Below the pieces are notes generated by a model. That model searched no databases and was not told where the DNA came from. It worked only from the letters and a program-made list of their open reading frames with translations. A stretch of DNA of 64,000 nt from Rhea pennata (taxonomy: Eukaryota > Chordata > Aves > Rheiformes > Rheidae). Location of the stretch: contig NC_084665.1 in NCBI RefSeq assembly GCF_028389875.1, positions 19,686,001-19,750,000 of the forward strand, read 5' to 3'. Below are positions 18,986-31,600 of the stretch, piece after piece (position 1 is the first letter of the stretch; every line of letters begins with the position of its first letter). The position numbers and the translations under genes were made by a program.

Positions 18986-21900
18986 CTGGTTTAAAAAAGC
19001 AGAAAACAAAAACAAGCCTTCTCTGTATGAAGCATCCAAGGCAATGCAAATATATAATTCAGTGAAGTGTGTGAAAAAAAACTCAAACCTCTTAAAAATG
19101 CTTTTGATCTCACATCAATGCCAAAATATGTAACAACATTAATACAGTAGTAAACAGTACTCAAATACTTGGAAAATCAATTTCCTTTCACTTGATGCTA
19201 GGATCCACAATATTTAGGATAATGGACAGCATCAGTAAATTAAGTGGTACAAAACATTTTAGAGGGTGCTTGAAAGAGTTTAACCAAACCAACTTGTAAT
19301 GCATAAGGCTTGGTCGGATAAACAGGACACAGGGAAGTTCTTTAATGAGACTTTGTGAACTTCACACACACAGCTGTGTGAAACCACAAGGATTTGGAGA
19401 ATATGCATACAGTGACTGAATGATTGGAAAACAATCTTTTTGCCTGCTTGAATCCAGGAACTGTACTCCTAGACAACACTGAAAAATATTTCTGGCTAAT
19501 TTTGGAAGAAAACCAAGAATGTATAAAGGTTTACATACTATAAAGGCATAAAGATTTTCTTTTCTTCTGAACTAGAAACAGTAAAGTTAACAGCCAGCCT
19601 ACCCATACATTTTAATCAGAAGCACACTCACCTAACAAAGGAGTTTCTTCTGTTTATCTCTTTCTGTGAAGATGCAGAAGTTGTGCTTAAACTGCGTCTG
19701 AAACCTAAGCGGAGATGTTAATAAGCTATGTAGAACTTTCAAAAACCAAACAAAAACAAACAAAAAAACACGTTTTCTTTCACGACGCTTTTGCTTCATT
19801 TGCAACACATTGCCCCCTCCTATTGGGAAAATAAGTGATGAAATTTCTCATGAAAATAAGTGTTAGTAATATGTTCAGATTTTCTAAATTGACAGAAATT
19901 AGATTAAATAAACAGAATGAGGTTGATTGGAAGCATCCCTTCCACAAAAAGTTTAGAGAAGAAAAAAAAAAAAACACTACTTCAAGTATTTCAGTAAAGT
20001 TTTAGCAGTTCAACATGGACCTCCTTCCCCACACTGATCTACTCACCAATCTAGGCTTACTTTAAGGAACAGATTCAGATTATAGCCAACTATGACTAGA
20101 ATACAGTGTTGTAATATGGGGAGAGTGTCATTTCCTTATGAAAACAGTATTAACTCTGATGTAATCATTTACACAACGGCAGAGTTAACAACAACATGGT
20201 TCTCCACAGTTCCTTCTGCAGAGATCCACTGCAGGGTCCATTTTAGGAAGGTAATAGCAAAGAAAATTGCTGGCATTTGGGTTCTCTCAAAACCTACTGC
20301 TCTTTCAGAGGTTTTTTCCTGCTGTCGTTTCTGGCTGTAGAATGGTCTGTAGGCTACATAAGCCAAATCACAAGTGTCTTATGCTCCTACCTGGAAAACT
20401 GTGATTTAGTTTATTCAATGAACTTTCTGTGAGAGAATCCAGAGAACCTGTTAATCTGAAAAACAGTAATACAGCAGCCGTTCAGAAGAAGTCATTTCAA
20501 TTAATTTGTAATAGAATTACTACTGGAATTCTCTGTAGATTAAGTTGTGATTCTTTCCCTTCTCCCTCCACTCCCAAAAGACAATAACATTTAATTGTAA
20601 TCAGGCTGGTATATCACAGATGTCTATATCAACCCACTTTATCTAAATTACTAAAGAAAGCAATAAAGGATATGCAATTTTGAGGCAAAGTTCTCTGACA
20701 GTTTATTGAGCAAGAAACTTCAGGGAAAGATAAGAGAGTATGTTTGGCAGAGCAACTGGACACAAACACGGGAGGAAAGAGCACAGTACTGCTTTTGAGG
20801 TTCCTCCAGAAACCTAACAAAGGGGCTATGAACAAACTTGGTGGATGCTTTGGATCCTCTGTGCAGTAAGCAGGAATGAGAATGGTACTTCTGGTCGTGT
20901 CCAAGGGCAACTTTCTTTTATAGTTGAATTTTACTCACAGCCCCGAGCAGGACTGGGTCATGAATGTAAAGTTTATAGGCCCTGGAATGAAAATACTTGA
21001 AGTGGCTGCAACAGAAATGGGGATCTGTATTTCCAATTTATACTCTTGTTTCAAAAAAACAGTCTGAAACCAACAGAATCTATAAACCTCCATCAGCAGC
21101 AGCAGAAAGGTATTACTCCCATAAGTGCTGCAAAACTTTGTTTCCCAACAAAAACACACTAAGAAAATGTTTGGCAACACAAACAGCAAAAGCGGCTCAG
21201 TGCTCACCTCTGTACACGAGATGGTGGTGCAAATATACCGTATCTAGGAAGACAACTGAAGTACTGAACACCTCCCACTGAACCATCATTCTTACCATGA
21301 GGTTTGTCCAATTCAATGCCACACCAGAATCCTGCAAGATTTAAAATGGTAAAATTGTGGGGAGTTTTTTTGTTTGTTTCTTTGTTTTTTTGACTAAAAC
21401 ACAGGCTTTCCTTTACCTAGACTGTCGGCATTCACCCTCATAAGGGAAACAGTTTCTAACATTCAATATTTATAATATTATAACTGTGCTAAAGTTATGT
21501 ATCATAATAAATCTAAAGATTATTAGCATTTTTTATATATGTATAAATGTTTAAGAAAAGTAATAACATTTTAATTAGCATAGAAAATTTAAAACCTTTG
21601 ATGTTCATCTTGAAGCAGAATGGAATGTGACTGAATGTAACAGTGGCTATTTGACAAAAAGGAAATATGAACGGGCAGTAATGGTGGTTCAAGTTTCCCC
21701 TCTTCAGTCGCCTGACCCCATGGTTTATGCCTCATCTGAGATCATCAACAGTAAAATTAAAATTTTGATATTAATTCATTCATTTTCTCCATTCAGCAAA
21801 TAATAATGAATATAATTTGCAAGGGTGATTATATGATATTGAGAGAAGGGTATAAAATCAGAATTGGGCAGCAGTTCATCTCATACAGAACACTGAATAG

Positions 21901-22609
21901 GCATCAAGATGTTAATAAGTTTGATCATTCATAATCTGTGATAAATGTGAGCTAATTAAAGGAGCTAAATTTCATACTCCATTAGTAGTCCTTATGCTAT
22001 CTATCCCTGAAAGATTTTAAATTTAATTCAAGTCACTTGGTACTAAGGTAGTGGATATAATGGTAATACTAATTATCAGCTCAAGAAACTCAAGAATGTC
22101 AGCTTATGATTTAGAAGGGTTCAGTATGTCAGAAGTTCTCCCTTTTCTGTCTTCAGAATTTAAGAAAGATCTGCATTGCAGCAAAATGAATAGGAAATAA
22201 AGTTTTGGCAACTTCCCAGAGCTTTGATTCATTTTAAAACAGCAATACTTAAACAGCAATATTTAAAAATGCCACTGTTACATTTTCCATAAATTACTGG
22301 TTTTGCAAATGGTAAAGAGCTGCAGTCTTTCCATTCTCACTTGTTAAAATACTATGTTTTTCCTAAAAAAAAAAAAAAAAAAAAAAAAAAACAAACAAAC
22401 AAAAAAAAACTTCACTAATTTGAAGGAAAAGGGGAGGAGACTTAAACCATCAAATAGCTAAATAGCTTACTGATTTTACACTTGCTATAATGGAACAATA
22501 AAGCAACAATATGAAGGAAAGGTTGATCACATGAAAGTGTGGAATTAGATCATAGGAGTATCTTAAGCAAGGACTGCCTAAAATGAGATTGGGGAAATGG
22601 GAAGAATGG

Positions 22610-22664
<55 letters not shown>

Positions 22665-25600
22665 ACCACACACACAGTTTGTACTTCTACCTTAACATAG
22701 CTTCTACCTTAATATTTTTTCTTAATATTGATGCCACCAAGTGTCAAGACAGGGTATTGTCACTCACATACCAATCAAGTAGACTTTATTTAAGTTAAAT
22801 TCAGTGCAAAAATGCTAATCATCTTACCCAGCGTCAGTACTTAACAACTCTGCATTAATCTTGCAATTATAAGATTGTAAGTAAGAACAGAGAACACACT
22901 GAAGTAATTTGGTTAGCAAGAATGAGTATTCAAAAATTAGTTTCCATAATTTAGAGCAAATCCAGACATGTGGATTCACTGCAATGTGTTTTTTAGCAAT
23001 GGAGGAGGAAGGAGGAAAAATACAAGAAAAAGGAGTTTAGGGGTGTTTTTAAGATACCTGTAACCTTCATCTGTCCTGTGACCTAAACATTTGTCAGTCT
23101 GAAATCAGTTAAGATTGAAATGTTTGCACCCTCTTAAAGAACTAATAACATAAAAATGAGACAGCTATATGATATGGTAGAGTACCAAAATTGCAAGAGA
23201 TAAGCTGAGTCAATAAAGCTGCAGATGAAAGTTAAGTAAAGGCATGTGATCTCAATAAACTACACATCACTGAGACTAAACTGAAGATTTTCAGAAAGCT
23301 TTGTAACAATACATACAATTTTAACATCAGAATAGTTCTCCTAATTGAACAACATAAATGGACGAGTAAAAGTCACATTTAAATCATTACTTTTTCTTTG
23401 CTGTCTTGTATTAAATTTAAAAAATATTCAATGAAACAAAGGAGAGGGTGAAAACTTCAGCACAAGCCAGTGGAGCTTCTTTGGAGGGAGTGTGGGTTCT
23501 TGTAGTGTTTGTGCCCTCCCATGCAACCTATCCAATAGTGATTATACAACATACGCAAAGAGTGTGCAACTACCTGGTGCAAATTTTGTCGTCCCATAGA
23601 ATCTAACAGTGCCTGTTCTCTGTCCTACCACCAGTACTCTGTCTCCGAGTTGAATTTCTCTCTCATCAGAAGGATTTTTCCTCATAGCTGGAGAAGAACA
23701 AGATCTCAAATTAGTGAAATTATATCTTTAAAATTCAAGATCTTAATAGCCAGAAAGCCAACTAACTGGTCAAATAGAGTATCTACCTTTGACACAGCGC
23801 ACCTTTAGCATGTAGCAACTTACCACACATTAGGCTTAGACAAAGAATTGCTTCAGCATGAAAATTGTGGACTACAGTCTTTTCTCTGCAGTTGAAAGGT
23901 ATGTTGACAAGACATGACTATAACATTTTTCTGCTAGCAGATTTTCTAAAACATTTTTTAATAAGTTAGAAAATTTAAATTTATACATTAACACTTTGCA
24001 AACTTTGAACTACCTGAAATTCTGAAACAACACAAGTACTTCTACATAAGTATTCAATGCAGTGGTGGACTTCCACTCATGAATATACACCTTAATAAAA
24101 CAAACAATACCAGCACTGATTTTAGATGTGGCAGAAACTGCTCTAATCGCTGTCCTTTTACTGCTGCCAGTTGAGTTCTGTTTTTTGGAATAGTTCTGTT
24201 TGCGTTCTAGGGAGGTAGTAGAAGAGGAAGAGCTGCTGGATCCAAAAGCTGAAAGACATAAATGGAGACAGTCTTTCAGAGATCATATTCAGGAAAGCAC
24301 AGATTAAGCAGAAGGGAAAGTTTCTGTAAAGAACTTATCTGTTCTTTCTTGTGGGCAGTATACAAAGCAAAGGGCCAAAAAACTGGAGGCGTTTTAAGGA
24401 GTAGTTTACACTACCATCTGTCAGGAATGAAATAGGTACACCTGACCCTGCCTCAGGAATAAGGTGATAGTTTGGGGCTTTTAGAGACTTCTTCCAGAAT
24501 TACTTCTGTTATTCTATGAAAGTTTTTGTAAACAGTCCCAAGCATATTTGTTAAAATACAGGAGTTTAATAAAAAAGAGATCTTACCCCCTTTCTTTCAG
24601 CAGCCACCTTATTAAACATTTGATGAGAAATGGAAAGAAGGTGGTAACATGTGAGTGAATCATTGTGTGGATGAAAATCTACTGTATTCCATTACATACA
24701 GTATTAATATTAAAATCTGTACTATAAAATAAGAACGGAAAATATGTCACTTTTATCTCCATTTGCAAATCCTGATGTCTAAGTTGTCCAGCAAAATTTA
24801 TGCTCAGCTTTCCTCCTTCCTTTTCAAGTCTCTTCTCAATTCTTTCTCTTCCCTACCCTTTTGTCCAAAATAAGGCAAGGTGCAAGAAGACAAGTTATAT
24901 ACTGTGCCTCAGTTTCTCAATATGAAAAATTAAGATAATACTAATTACTAATTATCAGACTTTCCAGAATGCTGAGAGGCTTAATTCATTAGTTTTTGCA
25001 AAGCACCTTGAGATCAACATTGGGTTAGTGATAAGAGGAATTCAATATTAACACAATTTAATCCTCTAATTTGGCAAAAAGATAAAGAATGGCAAAGAGG
25101 CTGTAGGTCATAGCAAAAACTTAGGTATCTGGAGGCAGAGAACAAAAATCTGAAGACTCTAAAATTAAGATACTGGCTGCAGCTATGTTACAACAACAAC
25201 AAAAAATGCAACTATTAAATGCATTTAATGGTGACTGAACAGGCAAAATTCAATGCCAATTCCAAGGTATAAAAATACACAAGTGTGTGTGCAGGCATGC
25301 ACTAGCATTCTATATTTGGAAATCAGATTAGAGAGATTCATTAGAGGCCAGACTACCTAGCATCTTTACATAAACTCAACAAAAATTGCCGGTACAGCAA
25401 CACAGAAAACTAAGCCTGCCATGGACATGCTTCATTTATGAGAAATCATGGGCGAGAGGGGAAGGGAGAGCAGAAGGGGCCTTCTCAGGTCACATAATCC
25501 ATTCTTCTGTCATCAGGCAAAAACAACTGTTTGATCATTCCTGAAATGAGCATTTGATCTGTTCTTAAAAACCTTCCATCAAGAAGATCTTACAACTTTA

Positions 25601-28600
25601 CCAGTAATGCATTTCATCACATGATATCTATACTGTTACAGGTTTTGTTCCCCAATATAAGATCTAAATTACTGCAGTTTTAGCTCAAGATTTCTTGTCT
25701 TACCCTCTTTACACATGCAGAATAGTTTATACTTTTTCTTGTCTTGCATTTGAAAGCTTCATGTTTTATCACTCAGTCTTCTGTCCTTTTAACCACACAA
25801 ATCCCATTAGTCTTTTCACATAAGTCATGTTTTTTATATTTCTAATTATTGTGGTGTATTCTCTGAATTCTCTCCAGTTGGTTCACATCTTTTTGTGAAA
25901 TGCGATGCCTAAAACTAGACATGGGGCTTTAGCTAGGGCATCAACTGTGCCTAATAAAGCATCCAGATTACTTCACATATCTCATGGCTGATGCTCCTTT
26001 TAATACCTTCCCATATATTATTCCCCTTTTTGCAACAGTATGACACTGGTGACTCATTCTTACCTTATAATAACTCAATAACCCCAGTTCCATGCCTACA
26101 AAACTATTACCTGGCATATCATTCCCTGTGTATGTTTACAGAACTGACTGTTCCTGCTTGGCTACAGAACTGTGCAGTCCTTAGTTCTCTGCATCATTTT
26201 CTCCCCTAAGTTCTTCTTCCAATTTGTCAAGATTTTTTTTTTTAATATTAATCCTCTCAATTATCTACCAGACATCACCTGCATATTTAGTGCTCAGACT
26301 CTCCATTCCCAGCATCTTAACTGTAGATCAAAAAATTACCAGCTTTATCATAAACTCCAGGAAAACTCTGATATAGCCTTCCAGTTTGACAAAGAACTAC
26401 TAATAGCTACTTTCCAAGTTGAATTTCCCAACAGTTCTGCACTCACCTTACAGTAGTATCATCTAAACCACTAAATCCCCAGATGAGGCTTGCATTCACA
26501 TCATTTACAGCCTGCAAAGCCTTTGGAGTCCTTTTAATTGTGTCTATTATATCCATCAAGCTAAGACACTGTACCGCAAATTAATTTCATTACATGACCA
26601 GCAACCTGAAGATCAAGCCTTTAAGTGCTCTTCACGAACAATGCACTGGAAACCCTGTCTGCACAAGAAGTATTTTAGCTCACTTCTGAAAAAGGGTCAT
26701 ATAAGACAGTGCTTGAGCATCTCACCCTACGCTCTTCCCCAGGTCTCTTCCTCACAACTGTTCAATGACCAAGGATATAAAAAGATGCTTTTTTTCCAAA
26801 AAGAAACTCTTCAAAGTCATACTTGAAATTATTTCAGAGAAATACTGCTCTTATAAACACTTGCAATATGACTTATAAAGGAAATTTTTACAGTATGTTA
26901 AAGACATCCCTGAAAGGAGGCACCTTTATGTTTTTAAGTTCAGCACACAAATTTCATACAGCAGAAGTCACTAACCAATTCTGAATATAGATAATTACAG
27001 AGAATGATTCATATTTAAAAGGAGGCTAAAAAAAAAAGTAGAATTTCTTTTTTATATATAGAGTTTGTTACTATGAGTCTTACATGATACAATGCCAAGA
27101 TTGTTAAGTGCTGTCAGACCATAATTCTTTATTATGTAAAGCTCAAACATGCAAGTGGCAGGAGAGAATAGAACATGTACATAGTTCTCCATCAAAATAT
27201 GTGCAGCAATGATATATGGCACAAGGTCTCCCTCAGAAACATAGGAAGGTGAGACCCTCTGTAAAAACATTTACTAACAAGATAGCTTTCGGCTTTAGGA
27301 GCTTGTCTTTATTACTGCCCATGTATTTTTACAGAGGTTATTACCAAGGCAATACAGCATGCCAAATGTCCACACTAATTACTCTTGCTCCTAGTAAACT
27401 ATTGTATGCTATGCACTAATGTGCTTGGAACTTAAATACAGGCAAGCAACTGTTTTTATAGCATAGATGCAGGGCTTTCGAGGAGGGAAGATAGCAATTG
27501 TACTCCCTCTCCCCTACCCAAAATTTTGCGCAATATGTTAAAAAATAAAATGAACATATTTACCTTCTTTTGCAGGTACAGTTTTTGCCCTGTCTGCAGT
27601 CATACAGGTGGTTTCAGAACTACTGTCTTTTTTTAGTGCAGTTAAGCCTAGAATAAAAAAATATTCAGAGACAATTAAATATACATGTCCTGACAATGAA
27701 CAATAAAGGTCAGGTATGAAAACAGTTAGACAGATTTGTAAATTACTGGATAAATCAAGTCATTTCCACTTCATCATTTCAATTTCACTGTGCTTCACAC
27801 ATGACAGATGATTGTAATCTTTAGAAAAGGCAGTAGTATATATTAGCTTATATAACAGCATACTATAGCAGGGACTCCTACTTGTAGTCTTCACTCAATT
27901 CAGTAAAACTACTTATCCCATGTGGACATCATGGCAAACCACAGCCATTGTATTTGGATTCTCCCCCTTCTCTTCACCCATTTCCTATGATGATACCTAT
28001 ATGCACTCTCACTCACAGAACCCAGGACATTTGATTGCAACTGTAACGTTTCTTAGCCTCTATATGGGTAAAACAATACATCAGATTTGTTCTAATAGAC
28101 CAGCAGAGGTCCAAAAGATCTCACTAAACTATAAAAAAGTTACTTGTCAAATATTAATGCGTATATTGAAGTAGTTTAAATTAAATCTTTCAAACACTTA
28201 TATTTATTATGTACACAATACCCAAAAATACGAAATTAATGCTAGTGAATAGTATACTTCAAGTAGTAAAAGTAATTTCTGCATTAAAGATTACATATAA
28301 AATCAAAGTTTTGCAATCAAATCTTTAATCAGGCTACAAATAATGAAGTATGCTAATACCAATTTTAAGTAAAAAGCCTAACTCTTACAGCCACCATGTT
28401 GTGAAATGTATACGAAATAATACTGCCACCTAAGTTATAATTCATGAACAGTCATTCTGCATTTCAAACAATTTTCTACCCGAAGTCAATAAAGAACAAA
28501 CTTACCTATGATTTCTCCCTGCCCATTATGAAAAAAAAAAATTATTTAACTACATTGCTCAGCTTAATTCAGCTACATGAAAAAAAAACTAGTTTGCAAG

Positions 28601-31600
28601 TGTATTCTATTTTCAAAAGATTTTATATTTCATCCATTAAAGCAGCAGATCAAAAAAACGTAGTGTTTATGACTGATAACACATTTCTCACTTTGATCAC
28701 AGTAATCCTTTTTCTAAAACCTGAAAAAGAACCATTATCATCAATTGAATCTGATGGATTATTCAAATCCAGTAGAAACAAATCAAATTTTAAAGTCTCC
28801 ATACAGTATTATAAGTAAATTTTACTTTGCAGTCTATAATATCTACAAAAAGTATATTAATTGTTTTTTTGGATCATTACAAACCAGTGTACTGCAGGAA
28901 CAAAGTTTAAAGGAAAGAAGAAATTTAATCTGCTGACGCATGTAAACACTGCAAAACAAAATATTGCTTTATCCTCCCACTCCAGCCAGTGAATCAGCCT
29001 GGCACATTAAGTCTAATGGACCTTTCAGCACAAGAACATCTCACAAACAACAGCCTGAAGATAATTGGGTTTGGATGTAACTCTGTTGGGTAGATGATAC
29101 ATAATTCACTCTGATTTTTACCTAAAATAAGTATCAAGTGTTTTAAATTTACAAAGTCAGTTGTGTGCCTTTGTGACAAAGAGGGTAGTTTATCATTGAA
29201 CTATCCTGAATACACTGTCTTTGACAATAGAAACACTCTTTTCCATTAGTTTAACAGTTTCTAAACAGTTCACACTAAATTGGATCAAATACTGAAAAAT
29301 ATTTAACAGAAAAATCAGCTTAAAGCTGCTCCTGAACAGTACTGCAAACAAGCTATTTGTTCTGAGAAGCATTTTTTGCAGGACATTGGTTTATAAATAG
29401 CTTAACTCTTGTACTATTTGTAAATACACATGATTAAGGCTTACTTCCCTCTCAGTCTATATAATGAAGAGTTACATAAATCCTCCAAAATGTTGCCAAA
29501 AAGTATTATGCATGTCTTCTGCAGCCTGTCATGTTATTTCTATATGTTGCACATTACTAGTAAAGAGAGGAACATGTTAGGGCACTTAAGCAAACTTCTT
29601 TAGAATGTGCGTGTGTGTGTGTATCTCCTTTCATCCCTTAAGCTGTGCTGCCTCAGTATGAGTAATCAAAGCAGGATTCAAAAAGCAAAATAAATACTAA
29701 TGCAATATATTTAATGACATTATTATTTAGCCAGCCAGCCACAGGGCCAAATCATGCATGGTGGGCACTGTATGTGCACACAGCAGCAAAGAATCAATAT
29801 TCCAAATACCTTAAAATCTGAACAGATGAGAAAAGATGCATCATTCCTACTAAGCAAGCATGCAACTAATTAACAGAAGGATTTAGTAATTCGAATAAAT
29901 TACTAAGAGACTGAAACAGAGCCAGGGACTGAGTCTACAACTCCAATCAGTAGACTGAGATCTTATTACAAGGACATCTGTTTTCTTCTAATTTGCCTCT
30001 GATTTCACTCCGATAAAATAATTAACGGAGAGAATATAATCAATCAAACTGTTCCTTGACTATTTTGCCCAAAAATAAACTAATCATTTTCTATACATAT
30101 AGATAATTGTATAAATTTTCACTGATCTCAGTGAGATCTTTCAAGTTATTCAGGAAGAACTTAGTAAACAAAACCACCCAGTTTTAGACATCTGACTTAT
30201 ATCACAGCCAGTCAGAAATTACTGTAAAGGGTTGTGAACAAATGCTGCAGTGAACTTTTTTCATACAGTACATAAAGATCCCTCACAGTATATCAGATCA
30301 CCATAACTAACATCTCAGAACAAGTTGACAGTTTCCCTGGCTCAGCTTCATTACGGCTGAGACTCTGAAAAGAGCATCACAGTTTTAGCACAACTGGTCA
30401 AAGGTTTGTGTGACCACGTTCTGTGCAGTCACCTGCTTATGCAGTTACTGAGGAAGAGAGAAACTGTCATAGTATACCCATCTTGTAAAGCAAGTAACAT
30501 AAAACAGAAAATTCAGATGGTAATTGAGGAGCCTGCTCCTGTGAAGCACTAAACAACTACACACAACATCCTAGCAGTAATAGTTTAAAAGTTAGTTAAC
30601 TTCCATTAATGAGAATATATAGTTACTAAATATCCTATTACCTTCTCATACCAAGCGACAAACTAATTCCAAACACATATTTTAATGCCAAGATTTACAG
30701 GATTGGTGCTAAATCTCGAAAACAAGTATTTCTGTCTCGACATACAAGAAAATACTCACCAGAATTCACTTTGGAAGTTATGTGCGTCACATCTATTTTC
30801 TTGGATTTAATCAAAGGTGAAGACCGTGTGGAAGAACTTCGTACTGAGCTTTTTTTGTGATCAGAAGCCTTGCTTATTTTAGAAAGAGGTGCAAATATAC
30901 CTGGAGAGAAAGTTATATGTGCCAGAAAAGAACCAGGGGTAATATTAATGTGATAAAACTTTGGCTCCCATTTCTTAGATCAGTTAATCTAGGTATTTTT
31001 GCAGTTATAACCATAGCTGTTGTGTTCCCAAAGCACTTGTAATGTAGGAAGTTCTAGCTCAAATGGAACAGTGAAACCAAAAGGTATATGAAGCGACTGA
31101 ACCAAAGTAATTCAGTAAAACTATTAAAATTTCACTTTTATCCCAAAGGTAGCATTCAGTCTCCACTGTTACAAAGCACAAGACCTTGTATATCACAAGT
31201 GTTAATGAAATATCAACAAAAATAATGTATACATCTAAATTTTATAAACCGCGGACAACCAGATGAAATTCTTTTAAGGCTCAAGTTGGAAGCTAAAAAG
31301 CAATTATATACATGAATCTCTCTTAAGAAAAAGAAAGCAAAGCCAGTAAAGAAACATTGCCATTCCTGTTACAACAAAAACATATAGCTTCAAAGATATA
31401 GACAGAAAAACGTCAAGGTTATTATCTCAGTTTCAAGGAATCACCAGAAATTTTGCCTGGTCGGTTCGTTCGGTTTTTTGTAAACATCCAAAAAATTAGG
31501 GATAGTTAAAAGAATCAGTAAAAGAAAATAAGCACTACAAAGAAAAGCATCCAAATTAGTTATCTGTACTTATTCTTCTAAAAGGATCATATCTTTTTTT

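Larger units (their letters stand above)
18986..21207 (-). other. CLIP4 introns 12-14 (three introns around exons 13 and 14)
   Basis: Introns 20456-21207, 19705-20390 and 18986-19631, all GT-AG. They are AT-rich and hold no transposon or RNA gene that I recognise. Confidence 0.75.
21332..23573 (-). other. CLIP4 intron 11 with two long poly(A) tracts
   Basis: GT-AG intron of 2242 bases, AT-rich. It contains two long plus-strand A runs, listed separately. In the sense of CLIP4 transcription these are poly(U) tracts. Nothing else is recognised. Confidence 0.75.
24249..27563 (-). other. CLIP4 intron 9 with ancient repeats
   Basis: GT-AG intron of 3315 bases. It holds a MIR-like SINE and an ancient CR1/L3-like LINE remnant, listed separately. 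The rest has no recognised feature. Confidence 0.75.

Noticed and set aside
19632-19697. Alternative acceptor for CLIP4 exon 14 at the inner AG (exon from 19697)
   Set aside because: It breaks phase with exon 13. The acceptor seven bases further upstream restores PGFRRS.
28444-28818. 124-codon frame in CLIP4 intron 8
   Set aside because: Lys/Asn/Phe-rich translation typical of AT-rich intron DNA, on the strand opposite to the gene, with no family match.
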